This document shows, in pieces, positions 1 through 12,800 of a stretch of DNA of 64,000 bases. Every line of letters begins with the position of its first letter. Position 1 is the stretch's first letter. The notes under the pieces are model-generated. The model was not told the origin of the DNA, made no database searches, and saw nothing but the letters and a program-made list of their open reading frames with translations. A program made the translations under genes and the position numbers. Origin of the DNA: Eutreptiella sp. 'Long Island Sound 2002' (taxonomy: Eukaryota; Euglenozoa; Euglenophyceae; Eutreptiales; Eutreptiaceae). Where the stretch lies: contig OZ038399.1 of the NCBI GenBank assembly GCA_964036045.1, positions 19,117,670 to 19,181,669 of the forward strand, read 5' to 3'.

Positions 1-1091
1 AATAGCGTCCTTCGCGTGCAAGGGAGCCTAAACCTCACATTTGCACACACGGGCAAATTCGGGCAAATTCTCTGCTACATGTGCGAGGTGGTTCGTATGG
101 TACACGAACATCATGATGCACCTTGTTTTGACCAGGGGGTTGAGTGGTCGAGATATGGGCAATACCAATTTGGAATGGTCATTGTGCGGGCACGCACTGT
201 TCAGTTCAACCTGAAAATAGCGTCCTTCACGTGCAAGGGAGCCTAAACCTCACATTTGCACACACGGGCAAATTCGGGCGAATTCTCTGCTACACGTGCG
301 ACGTGGTTCGTATGGTACACGAACAGCATGATGCAGCTTGTTGTGGCCAGAGGGTTGAGTGGTTGTGATATGGGCAATACCAAATTGAAACGGGTATTGT
401 GCGGGCACGTACTATTCAGTTCAACCTGAAAATAGCGTCATTCGCGTGCAAAGGAGCCTAAAACCCACATATGCGCACACGGGCAAATTCGAGCAAATTC
501 TCTGCTACAGGTGCGACGTGGTTCGTATGGTACACTAACAGCATGATGCAGCTTGTTCTGGCCAGAGGGTTGAGTGGTCGAGATATGGGCAATACCAATT
601 TGAAATGGCCATTGTGCGGGCACGTACTGTTCAGTTCAACCTGAAAAAAGCGTCCTTCGCGTGCAAGGGAGCCTAAACCTCATATTTGCACACACGGGCA
701 AATTCGGGCAAATTCTCTGCTACACGTGCGACGTGGTTCGTATGGTACACGAACAGCATGATGCAGCTTGTTCTGGCCAGAGGGTTGAGTGGTCGCGATA
801 TGGGCAACACCAATTTGAAATAAGCATTGTGCGGGCACGTACTGTTCAGTTCAACCTGCAAAATGGCGTCACTCGTGTGCAAGGGAGCCTGAACCTCACA
901 TTTGCACACACGGGCAAATTCGGGCAAATTCTCTGCTACATGTGCGAGGTGGTTCGTATGGTACACGAACATCATGATGCACCTTGTTTTGACCAGGGGG
1001 TTGAGTGGTCGAGATATGGGCAATACCAATTTGGAATGGTCATTGTGCGGGCACGTACTGTGAAGTTCAACCTGAACGTAGCGTCATTCGC

Positions 1092-2166
1092 GTGCAAGGG
1101 ATCCTAAAACCCACATATGCGCACACGGGCAAATTCGAGCAAATTCTCTGCTACAGGTGCGACGTGGTTCGTATGGTACACGAACATCATGATGCAGCTT
1201 TGTCTGGCCTGAGGGTTGAGTGGTCGAGATATGGGCAGTACCAATTTGAAATGGGCATTGTGCGGGCGCATACTGTTCAGTTCAACCTGAAAATCGGGTC
1301 CTTCGCGTGCAAGGGAGCCTAAACCTCACATTTGCACACACGGGCAAATTCGGGCAAATTCTCTGCTACATGTGCGAGGTGGTTCGTATGGTACACGAAC
1401 ATCATGATGCAGCTTGTTCTGGCCAGAGGGTTAAGTGGTCGAGATGTGGCCAACACCAATTTGAAATGGGCATTGTGCGGGCACGTACTGTTCGGTTCAA
1501 CCTAGAAATAAGGTTATTCACGTGCAAGGGAGCCTAAACCTCACATTTGCGCACACGGGCAAATTCGGGCAAATTCTCTGCTACACGTGCGACGTGGTTC
1601 GTATGGTACACGAACATCATGATGCACCTTGTTTTGGCCAGAGGGTTGAGTGGTCGAGATATGGGCAATACCAATTTGAAATGGTCATTGTGCGGAGACG
1701 CACTGTTCAGTTCAACCTGAAAATCGCGTCCTTCGCGTGCAAGGGATCCTAAAACCCACATATGCGCACACAGGCAAATTCGAGCAAATTCTCTGCTACA
1801 GGTGCGACGTGGTTCGTATGGTACACGAACATCATGATGCAGCTTTGTCTGGCCTGAGGGTTGAGTGGTCGAGATATGGGCAGTACCAATTTGAAATGGG
1901 CATTGTGCGGGCGCATACTGTTCAGTTCAACCTGAAAATCGGGTCCTTCGCGTGCAAGGGAGCCTAAACCTCACATTTGCACACACGGGCAAATTCGGGC
2001 AAATTCTCTGCTACATGTGCGAGGTGGTTCGTATGGTACACGAACATCATGATGCAGCTTGTTCTGGCCAGAGGGTTAAGTGGTCGAGATATGGGCAACA
2101 CCAATTTGAAATCGGCATTGTGCGGGCACGTACTGTTCGGTTCAACCTGGAAATAAGGTTATTCGC
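1092..2166. repeat. Two-monomer block repeated at 645 bp (3-monomer step)
   Basis: Monomers starting at 1092 and 1307 recur at 1737 and 1952. Shared marks are 'cctaaaacccacatatgcg', 'gcagctttgtctggcctgagg' and 'gcgcatactg' in the first monomer and the 'ggttaagtggtcgag' type in the second. A few substitutions separate the copies. Confidence 0.75.
1307..1521. repeat. Representative satellite monomer with internal sub-structure
   Basis: One typical 215-bp unit, used to describe the internal layout. A 10-bp direct duplication, cgggcaaatt twice, lies at 1341-1360. An inverted repeat with 6-bp arms gttcgt/acgaac and a 7-nt centre lies at 1382-1400. A perfect 10-bp palindrome catcatgatg lies at 1400-1409; in the other main family it is replaced by gcatgatgc. 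A short dyad gtgc-gg-gcac lies at 1475-1484. The duplication and the left arm of the inverted repeat are kept in nearly all monomers. The right arm is often altered to gcgaac, ctaac or cgaatag. Protein binding at any of these sites is not shown by the sequence. Confidence 0.85.
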
Positions 2167-3886
2167 GTGCAAGGGAGCCTGAACCTCACATTTGCGCACA
2201 CGGGCAAATTCGGGCAAATTCTCTGCTACACGTGCGGGGTGGTTCGTATGGTACACGAACATCATGATGCACCTTGTTTTGACCAGGGGGTTGAGTGGTC
2301 GAGATATGGGCAATACCAATTTGAAATGGGCATTGTGCGGGCACGTACTGTTCAGTTCAACCTGGAAATAAGGTTATTCGCGTGCAAGGGAGCCTGAACC
2401 TCACATTTGCGCACACGGGCAAATTCGGGCAAATTCTCTGCTACACGTGCGACGTGGTTCGTATGGTACACGAACATCATGATGCACCTTGTTTTGGCCA
2501 GAGGGTTGAGTGGTCGAGATATGGGCAATACCAATTTGAAATGGTCATTGTGCGGAGACGCACTGTTCAGTTCAACCTGAAAATCGCGTCCTTCGCGTGC
2601 AAGGGAGCCTAAACCTCACATTTGCACACACGGGCAAATTCGGGCAAATTCTCTGCTACATGTGCGAGGTGGTTCGTATGGTACACGAACATCATGATGC
2701 ACCTTGTTTTGACCAGGGGGTTGAGTGGTCGAGATATGGGCAATCCCAATTTGGAATGGTCATTGTGCGGGCACGCACTGTTCAGTTCAACCTGAAAATA
2801 GCGTCCTTCACGTGCAAGGGAGCCTAAACCTCACATTTGCACACACGGGCAAATTCGGGCAAATTCTCTGCTACACGTGCGACGTGGTTCGTATGGTACA
2901 CGAACAGCATGCTGCAGCTTGTTCTGGCCAGAGGGTTGAGTGGTTGTGATATGGGCAATACCAATTTGAAATGGGCATTGTGCGGGCACGTACTGTGAAG
3001 TTCAACCTGAAAATAGCGTCATTCGCGTGCAAGGGAGCCTGAACCTCACATTTGCACACACGTGCAAATTCGGGCAAATTCTCTGCTACACGTGCGACGT
3101 GGTTCATATGGTACACGAATAGCATGATGCAGCTTGTTGTGGCCAGAGGGTTAAGTGGTTGAGATATGGGCAATACCAATTTGAAATCGGCATTGTGCGG
3201 GCACGTACTGTTCGGTTCAACCTGGAAATAAGGTTATTCGCGTGCAAGGGAGCCTGAACCTCACATTTGCGCACACGGGCAAATTCGGGCAAATTCTCTG
3301 CTACACGCGCGGGGTGGTTCATATGGTACACGAACATCATGATGCACCTTGTTGTGGCCAGAGGGTTGAGTGGTTGAGATATGGGCAATACCAATTTCAA
3401 ATCGGCATTGTGCGGGCACGTACTGTTCGGTTCAACCTGGAAATAAGGTTATTCGCGTGCAAGGGAGCCTGAACCTCACATTTGCGCAGAGGGGCAAATT
3501 CGGGCAAATTCTCTGCTACACGTGCGGGGTGGTTTGTATGGTACACGAACATCATGATGCACCTTGTTTTGGCCAGAGGGTTGAGTGGTCGAGATATGGG
3601 CAATACCAATTTGAAATGGTCATTGTGCGGGCATGCACTGTTCAGTTCAACCTGAAAATAGCGTCCTTCACGTGCAAGGGAGCCTAAACCTCACATTTGC
3701 ACACACGGGCAAATTCGGGCAAATTCTCTGCTACACGTGCGACGTGGTTCGTATGGTACACGAACAGCATGATGCAGCTTGATCTGGCCGGAGGGTTGAG
3801 TGGTTGTGATATGGGCAATACCAATTTGAAATGGGCATTGTGCGGGCACGTACTGTGAAGTTCAACCTGAAAATAGCGTCATTCGT

Positions 3887-5190
3887 GTGCAAGGGAGCCT
3901 AAAGCCCAGATTTGCGCACACGGGCAAATTCGGGCAAATTCTCTGCTACACGTGCGATGTGGTTCGTATGGTACACGAACAGCATGCTGCAGCTTGTTTT
4001 GACCAGAGGGTTAAGTGGTCGAGATATGGGCAATACCAATTTGAAATGGGCATTGTGCGGGCACGTACTGTTCGGTTCAACCTGGAAATAAGGTTATTCG
4101 CGTGCAAGGGCGCCTGAACCTCACATTTGCGCACACGGGCTAATTCGGGCAAATTCTCTGCTACACGTGCGGGGTGGTTCGTATGGTACACGAACATCAT
4201 GATGCACCTTGTTTTGGCCAGAGGGTTGAGTGGTCGAGATATGGGCAATACCAATTTGAAATGGTCATTGTGCGGGCACGCACTGTGAAGTTCAACCTGA
4301 AAATAGCGTCCTTCGCGTGCAAGGGAGCCCAAACCTCACATTTGCACACACGGGCAAATTCGGGCAAATTCTGTGCTACATGTGCGAGGTGGTTCGTATG
4401 GTACACGAACAGCATGATGCAGCTTGTTCTGGACAGAGGGTTGAGTGGTTGTGATATGGGCAATACCAATTTGAAATGGGCATTGTGCGGGCACGTACTG
4501 TGAAGTTCAACCTGAAAATAGCGTCATTCGAGTGCAGGGGAGCCTAAAGCCCAGATTTGCGCACACGGGCAAATTCGGGCAAATTCTCTGCTACACGTGC
4601 GATGTGGTTCGTATGGTACACGAACAGCATGCTGCAGCTTGTTCTGGCCAGAGGGTTAAGTGGTCGAGATATGGGCAATACCAATTTGAAATGGGCATTG
4701 TGCGGGCACGTACTGTTCGGTTCAACCTGGAAATAAGGTTATTCGCGTGCAAGGGCGCCTGAACCTCACATTTGCGCACACGGGCTAATTCGGGCAAATT
4801 CTCTGCTACACGTGCGGGGTGGTTCGTATGGTACACGAACATCATGATGCACCTTGTTTTGGCCAGAGGGTTGAGTGGTCGAGATATGGGCAACACCAAT
4901 TTGAAATGGTCATTGTGCGGGCACGCACTGTTCAGTTCAACCTGAAAATAGCGTCCTTCGCGTGCAAGGGAGCCCAAACCTCACATTTGCGCACACGGGC
5001 TAATTCGGGCAAATTCTCTGCTACACGTGCGGGGTGGTTCGTATGGTACACGAACATCATGATGCACCTTGTTTTGGCCAGAGGGTTGAGTGGTTGTGAT
5101 ATGGGCAATACCAATTTGAAATGGGCATTGTGCGGGCACGTACTGTTCAGTTCAACCTGAAAATAGCGTCACTCGTGTGCAAGGGAGCCT
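3887..5190. repeat. Tandem 3-monomer (645-bp) higher-order repeat
   Basis: The monomers at 3887, 4102 and 4317 recur at 4532, 4747 and 4962. Shared rare variants are 'aagggcgcctgaacc', 'cgggctaattcggg' and 'gggagcccaaacctc'. The third pair has diverged. Confidence 0.75.
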
Positions 5191-5734
5191 GAACCTCACA
5201 TTTCCACACACGGGCGAATTGGGACAAATTCTCTGCTACACGTGCGACGTGGTTCGTATGGTACATGAATAGCATGATGCAGCTTGTTGTGGCCAGAGGG
5301 TTGAGTGGTTGAGATATGGGCAATACCAAATTGAAACGGCCATTGTGCGGGCACGTACTGTTCAGTTCAACCTGGAAATAGCGTCCCTCGGGTGCAAGGG
5401 AGCCTAAACCTCACATTTGCACACACGGGCAAATTCGGGCAAATTCTCTGCTACACGTGCGACGTGGTTCGTATGGTACACGAATAGCATGATGCAGCTT
5501 GTTGTGGCCAGAGGGTTGAGTGGTTGAGATATGGGCAATACCAAATTGAAACGGCCATTGTGCGGGCACGTACTGATCAGTTCAACCTGAAAATAGCGTC
5601 ATTCGCGTGCAAGGGAGCCTAAAGCCCACATTTGCGCACACGGGCAAATTCGGGCAAATTCTTTGCTACACGTGCGACGTGGTTCGTATGGTACACTAAC
5701 AGCATGATGCAGCTTGTTCTGGCCAGAGGACTGA

Positions 5735-8700
5735 GTGGTCGCGATATGGGCAACACCAATTTGGAATGGTCATTGTGCGGGCACGTACTGTTCAGTTCAA
5801 CCTGAAAATAGCGTCACTCGTGTGCAAGGGAGCCTGAACCTCACATTTGCACACACGGGCAAATTCGGGCAAATTCTCTGCTACACGTGCGACGTGGTTC
5901 GTATGGTACACGAACAGCATGATGCAGCTTGTTCTGGCCAGAGGGTTGAGTGGTCGCGATATGGGCAACACCAATTTGAAATGGGCATTGTGCGGCAACG
6001 TACTGTTCAGTTCAACCTGAAAATAGCGTCACTCGTGTGCAAGGGAGCCTGAACCTCACATTTGCACGCACGAGCAAATTCGGGCAAATTCTCTGCTACA
6101 CGTGCGACGTGGTTCATATGGTACACGAAAAGCATGATGCAGCTTGTTGTGGCCAGAGGGTTGAGTGGTTGAGATATGGGCAATACCAAATTGAAACGGG
6201 TATTGTGCGGGCATGTACTATTCAGTTCAACCTGAAAATAGCGTCATTCGCGTGCAAGGGAGCCTAAAACCCACATATGCGCACACGGGCAAATTCGAGC
6301 AAATTCTCTGCTACAGGTGCGATGTGGTTCGTATGGTACACGAACAACATGATGCACCTTGTTTTGGCCAGAGGGTTGAGTGGTCGAGATATGAGCAATA
6401 CCAATTTGAAATGGTCATTGTGCGGGCACGCACTGTTCAGTTCAACCTGAAAATAGCGTCCTTCGCGTGCAAGGGAGCCTAAACCTCACATTTGCACACA
6501 CGGGCAAATTCGGGCAAATTCTCTGCTACACGTGCGACGTGGTTCGTATGGTACACGAACAGCATGATGCAGCTTGTTCTGGCCGGAGGGTTGAGTGGTT
6601 GTGATATGGGCAATACCAATTTGAAATGGGCATTGTGAGGGCACGTACTGTGAAGTTCAACCTGAAAATAGCGTCATTCGCGTGCAAGGGAGCCTAAAGC
6701 CCAGATTTGCGCACACGGGCAAATTCGGGCAAATTCTCTGCTACACGTGCGATGTGGTTCGTATGGTACACGAACAACATGCTGCAGCTTGTTCTGGCCA
6801 GAGGGTTAAGTGGTCGAGATATGGGCAATACCAATTTGAAATCGGCATTGTGCGGGCACGTACTGTTCGGTTCAACCTGGAAATAAGGTTATTCGCGTGC
6901 AAGGGAGCCTGAACCTCACATTTGCGCACACGGGCAAATTCGGGCAAATTCTCTGCTACACGTGCGGGGTGGTTCGTATGGTACACGAACATCATGATGC
7001 ACCTTGTTTTGGCCAGAGGGTTGAGTGGTCGAGATATGGGCAATACCAATTTGAAATGGTCATTGTGCGGGCACGCACTGTTCAGTTCAACCTGAAAATA
7101 GCGTCCTTCACGTGCAAGGGAGCCTAAACCTCACATTTGCACACACGGGCAAATTCGGGCAAATTCTCTGCTACACGTGCGACGTGGTTCGTATGGTACA
7201 CGAATAGCATGATGCAGCTTGTTGTGGCCAGAGGGTTGAGTGGTTGAGATATGGGCAATACCAATTTGAAATCGGCATTGTGCGGGCACGTACTGTTCGG
7301 TTCAACCTGGAAATAAGGTTATTCGCGTGCAAGGGAGCCTGAACCTCACATTTGCGCACACGGGCAAATTCGGGCAAATTCTCTGCTACACGTGCGAGGT
7401 GGTTCGTATGGTACACGAACATCATGATGCACCTTGTTTTGACCAGGGGGTTGAGTGGTCGAGATATGGGCAATACCAATTTGAAATGGTCATTGTGCGG
7501 GCACGCACTGTTCAGTTCAACCTGAAAATAGCGTCCTTCGCGTGCAAGGGAGCCTAAACCTCACATTTGCACACACCGGCAAATTCGGGCAAATTCTCTG
7601 CTACACGTGCGACGTGGTTCGTATGGTACATGAACAGCATGATGCAGCTTGTTCTGGCCGGATGGTTGAGTGGTCGAGATATGGGCAATACCAATTTGGA
7701 ATGGGCATTGTGCGGGCACGTACTGTGAAGTTCAACCTGAAAATAGCGTCACTCGTGTGCAAGGGAGCCTGAACCTCACATTTGCAGACACGGGCAAATT
7801 CGGGCAAATTCTCTGCTACATGTGCGAGGTGGTTCGTATGGTACACGAACATCATGATGCACCTTGTTTTGACCAGAGGGTTGAGTGGTCGAGATATGGG
7901 CAATACCAATTTGAAATGGTCATTGTGCGGGCACGCACTGTTCAGTTCAACCTGAAAATAGCGTCCTTCACGTGCAAGGGAGCCTAAACCTCACATTTGC
8001 ACACACGGGCAAATTCTGGCAAATTCTCTGCTACACGTGCGACGTGGTTCGTATGGTACGCGAACAGCATGATGCAGCTTGTTCTGGCCGGAGGGTTGAG
8101 TGGTTGTGATATGGGCAATACCAATTTGAAATGGGCATTGTGCGGGCACGTACTGTGAAGTTCAACCTGAAAATAGCGTCATTCGCGTGCAAGGGAGCCT
8201 GAACCTCACATTTGCACACACGTGCAAATTCGGGCAAATTCTCTGCTACAGGTGCGATGTGGTTCGTATGGTACACCAACAACATGATGCACCTTGTTTT
8301 GGCCAGAGGGTTGAGTGGTCGAGATATGGGCAATACCAATTTGGAATGGTCATTGTGCGGGCACGCACTGTTCAGTTCAACCTGAAAATAGCCTCCTTCG
8401 CGTGCAAGGGAGCCTAAACCTCACATTTGCACACACGGGCAAATTCGGGCAAATTCTATGCTACACGTGCGACGTGGTTCGTATGGTACACGAACAGCAT
8501 GATGCAGCTTGTTCTGGCCGGAGGGTTAAGTGGTCGAGATATGGGCAATACTAATTTGAAATGGGCATTGTGCGGGCACGTACTGTTCGGTTCAACCTGG
8601 AAATAAGGTTATTCGCGTGCAAGGGCGCCTGAACCTCACATTTGCGCACACGGGCTAATTCAGGCAAATTCTCTGCTACACGTGCGGGGTGGTTCGTATG

Positions 8701-11700
8701 GTACACGAACATCATGATGCACCTTGTTTTGGCCAGAGGGTTGAGTGGTCGAGATATGGGCAATACCAATTTGAAATGGTCATTGTGCGGGCACGCACTG
8801 TTCAGTTCAACCTGAAAATAGCGTCCTTCGCGTGCAAGGGAGCCCAAACCTCACATTTGCACACACGGGCAAATTCGGGCAAATTCCCTGCTACACGTGC
8901 GACGTGGTTCGTATGGTACACGAACAGCATGATGCAGCTTGTTCTGGCCAGAGGGTTGAGTGGTTGTGATATGGGCAATACCAATTTGAAATGGGCATTG
9001 TGCGGGCACGTACTGTTCAGTTCAACCTGAAAATAGCGTCACTCGTGTGCAAGGGAGCCTGAACCTCACATTTCCACACACGGGCGAATTGGGACAAATT
9101 CTCTGCTACACGTGCGACCTGGTTTGTATGGTACACGAATAGCATGATGCAGCTTGTTGTGGCCAGAGGGTTGAGTGGTTGAGATATGGGCAATACCAAA
9201 TTGAAACGGCCATTGTGCGGGCACGTACTGTTCAGTTCAACCTGAAAATAGCGTCCCTCGGGTGCAAGGGAGCCTAAACCTCACATTTGCACACACGGGC
9301 AAATTCGGGCAAATTCTCTGCTACACGTGCGACGTGGTTCATATGGTACACGAATAGCATGATGCAGCTTGTTGTGGCCAGAGGGTTGAGTGGTTGAGAT
9401 ATGGGCAATACCAAATTGAAACGGCCATTGTGCGGGCACGTACTGATCAGTTCAACCTGAAAATAGCGTCATTCGCGTGCAAGGGAGCCTAAAGCCCACA
9501 TTTGCGCACACGGGCAAATTCGGGCAAATTCTCTGCTACACGTGCGACGTGGTTCGTATGGTACACTAACAGCATGATGCAGCTTGTTCTGGCCAGAGGA
9601 CTGAGTGGTCGCGATATGGGCAACACCAATTTGGAATGGTCATTGTGCGGGCACGCACTGTTCAGTTCAACCTGAAAATAGCGTCCTTCGCGTGCAAGGG
9701 AGCCCAAACCTCACATTTGCACACACGGGCAAATTCGGGCAAATTCTCTGCTACACGTGCGACGTGGTTCGTATGGTACACGAACAGCATGATGCAGCTT
9801 GTTCTGGCCAGAGGGTTGAGTGGTTGTGATATGGGCAATACCAATTTGAAATGGGCATTGTGCGGGCACGTACTGTTCAGTTCAACCTGAAAATAGCGTC
9901 ACTCGTGTGCAAGGGAGCCTGAACCTCACATTTCCACACACGGGCGAATTGGGACAAATTCTCTGCTACACGTGCGACGTGGTTCGTATGGTACACGAAT
10001 AGCATGATGCAGCTTGTTGTGGCCAGAGGGTTGAGTGGTTGAGATATGGGCAATACCAAATTGAAACGGCCATTGTGCGGGCACGTACTGTTCAGTTCAA
10101 CCTGAAAATAGCGTCCCTCGGGTGCAAGGGAGCCTAAACTTCACATTTGCACACACGGGCAAATTCGGGCAAATTCTCTGCTACACGTGCGACGTGGTTC
10201 ATATGGTACACGAATAGCATGATGCAGCTTGTTGTGGCCAGAGGGTTGAGTGGTTGAGATATGGGCAATACCAAATTGAAACGGCCATTGTGCGGGCACG
10301 TACTGATCGGTTGAACCTGAAATTAGCGTCATTCGCGTGCAAGGGAGCCTAAAGCCCACATGTGCGCACACGGGCAAATTTGGGCAAATTCTCTGCTACA
10401 CGTGCGACGTGGTTCGTATGGTACACTAACAGCATGATGCAGCTTGTTCTGGCCAGAGGACTGAGTGGTCGCGATATGGGCAACACCAATTTGAAATGGT
10501 CATTGTGCGGGCACGTACTGTTCAGTTCAACCTGAAAATAGCGTCACTCGTGTGCAAGGGAGCCTGAACCTCACATTTGCACACACGGGCAAATTCGGGC
10601 AAATTCTCTGCTACACGTGCGACGTGGTTCGTATGGTACACGAACAGCATGATGCAGCTTGTTCTGGCCAGAGGGTTGAGTGGTCGCGATATGGGCAACA
10701 CCAATTTGAAATGGGCATTGTGCGGGCACGTACTGTTCAGTTCAACCTGAAAATAGCGTCACTCGTGTGCAAGGGAGCCTGAACCTCACATTTGCACACA
10801 CGGGCAAATTCGGGCAAATTCTCTGCTACACGTGCGACGTGGTTCATATGGTACACGAATAGCATGATGCAGCTTGTTGTGGCCAGAGGGTTGAGTGGTT
10901 GAGATATGGGCAATACCAAATTGAAACGGGTATTGTGCGGGCATGTACTATTCAGTTCAACCTGAAAATAGCGTCATTCGCGTGCAAGGGAGCCTAAAAC
11001 CCACATATGCGCACACGGGCAAATTCGAGCAAATTCTCTGCTACAGGTGCGATGTGGTTCGTATGGTACACGAACAACATGATGCACCTTGTTTTGGCCA
11101 GAGGGTTGAGTGGTCGAGATATGGGCAATACCAATTTGAAATGGTCATTGTGCGGGCACGCACTGTTCAGTTCAACCTGAAAATAGCGTCCTTCGCGTGC
11201 AAGGGAGCCTAAACCTCACATTTGCACACACGGGCAAATTCGGGCGAATTCTCTGCTACACGTGCGACGTGGTTCGTATGGTACACGAACAGCATGATGC
11301 AGCTTGTTCTGGCCGGAGGGTTGAGTGGTTGTGATATGGGCAATACCAATTTGAAATGGGCATTGTGCGGGCACGTACTGTGAACTTCAACCTGAAAATA
11401 GCGTCATTCGCGTGCAAGGGAGCCTAAAGCCCAGATTTGCGCACACGGGCAAATTCGGGCAAATTCTCTGCTACACGTGCGATGTGGTTCGTATGGTACA
11501 CGAACAACATGCTGCAGCTTGTTCTGGCCAGAGGGTTAAGTGGTCGAGATATGGGCAATACCAATTTGAAATCGGCATTGTGCGGGCACGTACTGTTCGG
11601 TTCAACCTGGAAATAAGGTTATTCGCGTGCAAGGGAGCCTGAACCTCACATTTGCGCACACGGGCAAATTCGGGCAAGTTCTCTGCTACACGTGCGGGGT

Positions 11701-12800
11701 GGTTCGTATGGTACACGAACATCATGATGCACCTTGTTTTGGCTAGAGGGTTGAGTGGTCGAGATATGGGCAATACCAATTTGAAATGGTCATTGTGCGG
11801 GCACGCACTGTTCAGTTCAACCTGAAAATAGCGTCCTTCACGTGCAAGGGAGCCTAAACCTCACATTTGCACACACGGGCAAATTCGGGCAAATTCTCTG
11901 CTACACGTGCGACGTGGTTCGTATGGTACACGAATAGCATGATGCAGCTTGTTGTGGCCAGAGGGTTGAGTGGTTGAGATATGGGCAATACCAATTTGAA
12001 ATCGGCATTGTGCGGGCACGTAGTGTTCGGTTCAACCTGGAAATAAGGTTATTCGCGTGCAAGGGAGCCTGAACCTCACATTTGCGCACACGGGCAAATT
12101 CGGGCAAATTCTCTGCTACACGTGCGAGGTGGTTCGTATGGTACACGAACATCATGATGCACCTTGTTTTGAACAGGGGGTTGAGTGGTCGAGATATGGG
12201 CAATACCAATTTGAAATGGTCATTGTGCGGGCACGCACTGTTCAGTTCAACCTGAAAATAGCGTCCTTCGCGTGCAAGGGAGCCTAAACCTCACATTTGC
12301 ACACACGGGCAAATTCGGGCAAATTCTCTGCTACACGTGCGACGTGGTTCGTATGGTACATGAACAGCATGATGCAGCTTGTTCTGGCCGGAGGGTTGAG
12401 TGGTCGAGATATGGGCAATACCAATTTGAAATCGGCATTGTGCGGGCACGTACTGTGAAGTTCAACCTGAAAATAGTGTCACTCGTGTGCAAGGGAGCCT
12501 GAACCTCACATTTGCAGACACGGGCGAATTCGGGCAAATTCTCTGCTACATGTGCGAGGTGGTTCGTATGGTACACGAACATCATGATGCACCTTGTTTT
12601 GACCAGAGGGTTGAGTGGTCGAGATATGGGCAATACCAATTCGGAATGGTCATTGTGCGGGCACGTACTGTTCAGTTCAACCTGAAAATAGCGTCCTTCA
12701 CGTGCAAGGGAGCCTAAACCTCACATTTGCACACACGGGCAAATTCGGGCAAATTCTCTGCTACACGTGCGACGTGGTTCGTATGGTACACGAACAGCAT
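5735..12800. repeat. Long-range duplication at 4730 bp (22 monomers)
   Basis: The block about 5735-8030 recurs at about 10465-12760. The monomer succession is the same, and diagnostic variants line up at exactly 4730 bp: the 'acgggtattgtgcgggcatg' monomer at 6177 and 10907, the 'ctacaggtgcgatgtgg' monomer, and the 'ggaaataaggttattcgcg' monomers. Scattered substitutions show this duplication is older than the near-identical ones further right. Confidence 0.75.
8802..10520. repeat. Tandem 4-monomer (860-bp) higher-order repeat
   Basis: Sequence from about 8802 recurs from about 9662. Shared marks include 'gggagcccaaacctc', 'cacatttccacacacgggcg' with 'gggacaaattc', 'gcgtccctcgggtgc' and 'agaggactgagtggtcgcg'. 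A related block at about 4932-5800 precedes it by exactly 3870 bp (18 monomers). Confidence 0.75.

Noticed and set aside
1341-1365. CENP-B box-like match in 'attcgggcaaattc'
   Set aside because: TTCG-N4-A is present, but the required CGGG at the right distance is not, so the box is incomplete.
1381-1440. RNA polymerase III B-box/A-box or tRNA-like sequence
   Set aside because: 'ggttcgtatgg' matches only the first six bases of the B-box, and the nearest A-box-like word has a mismatch and lies on the wrong side. No tRNA fold is visible.
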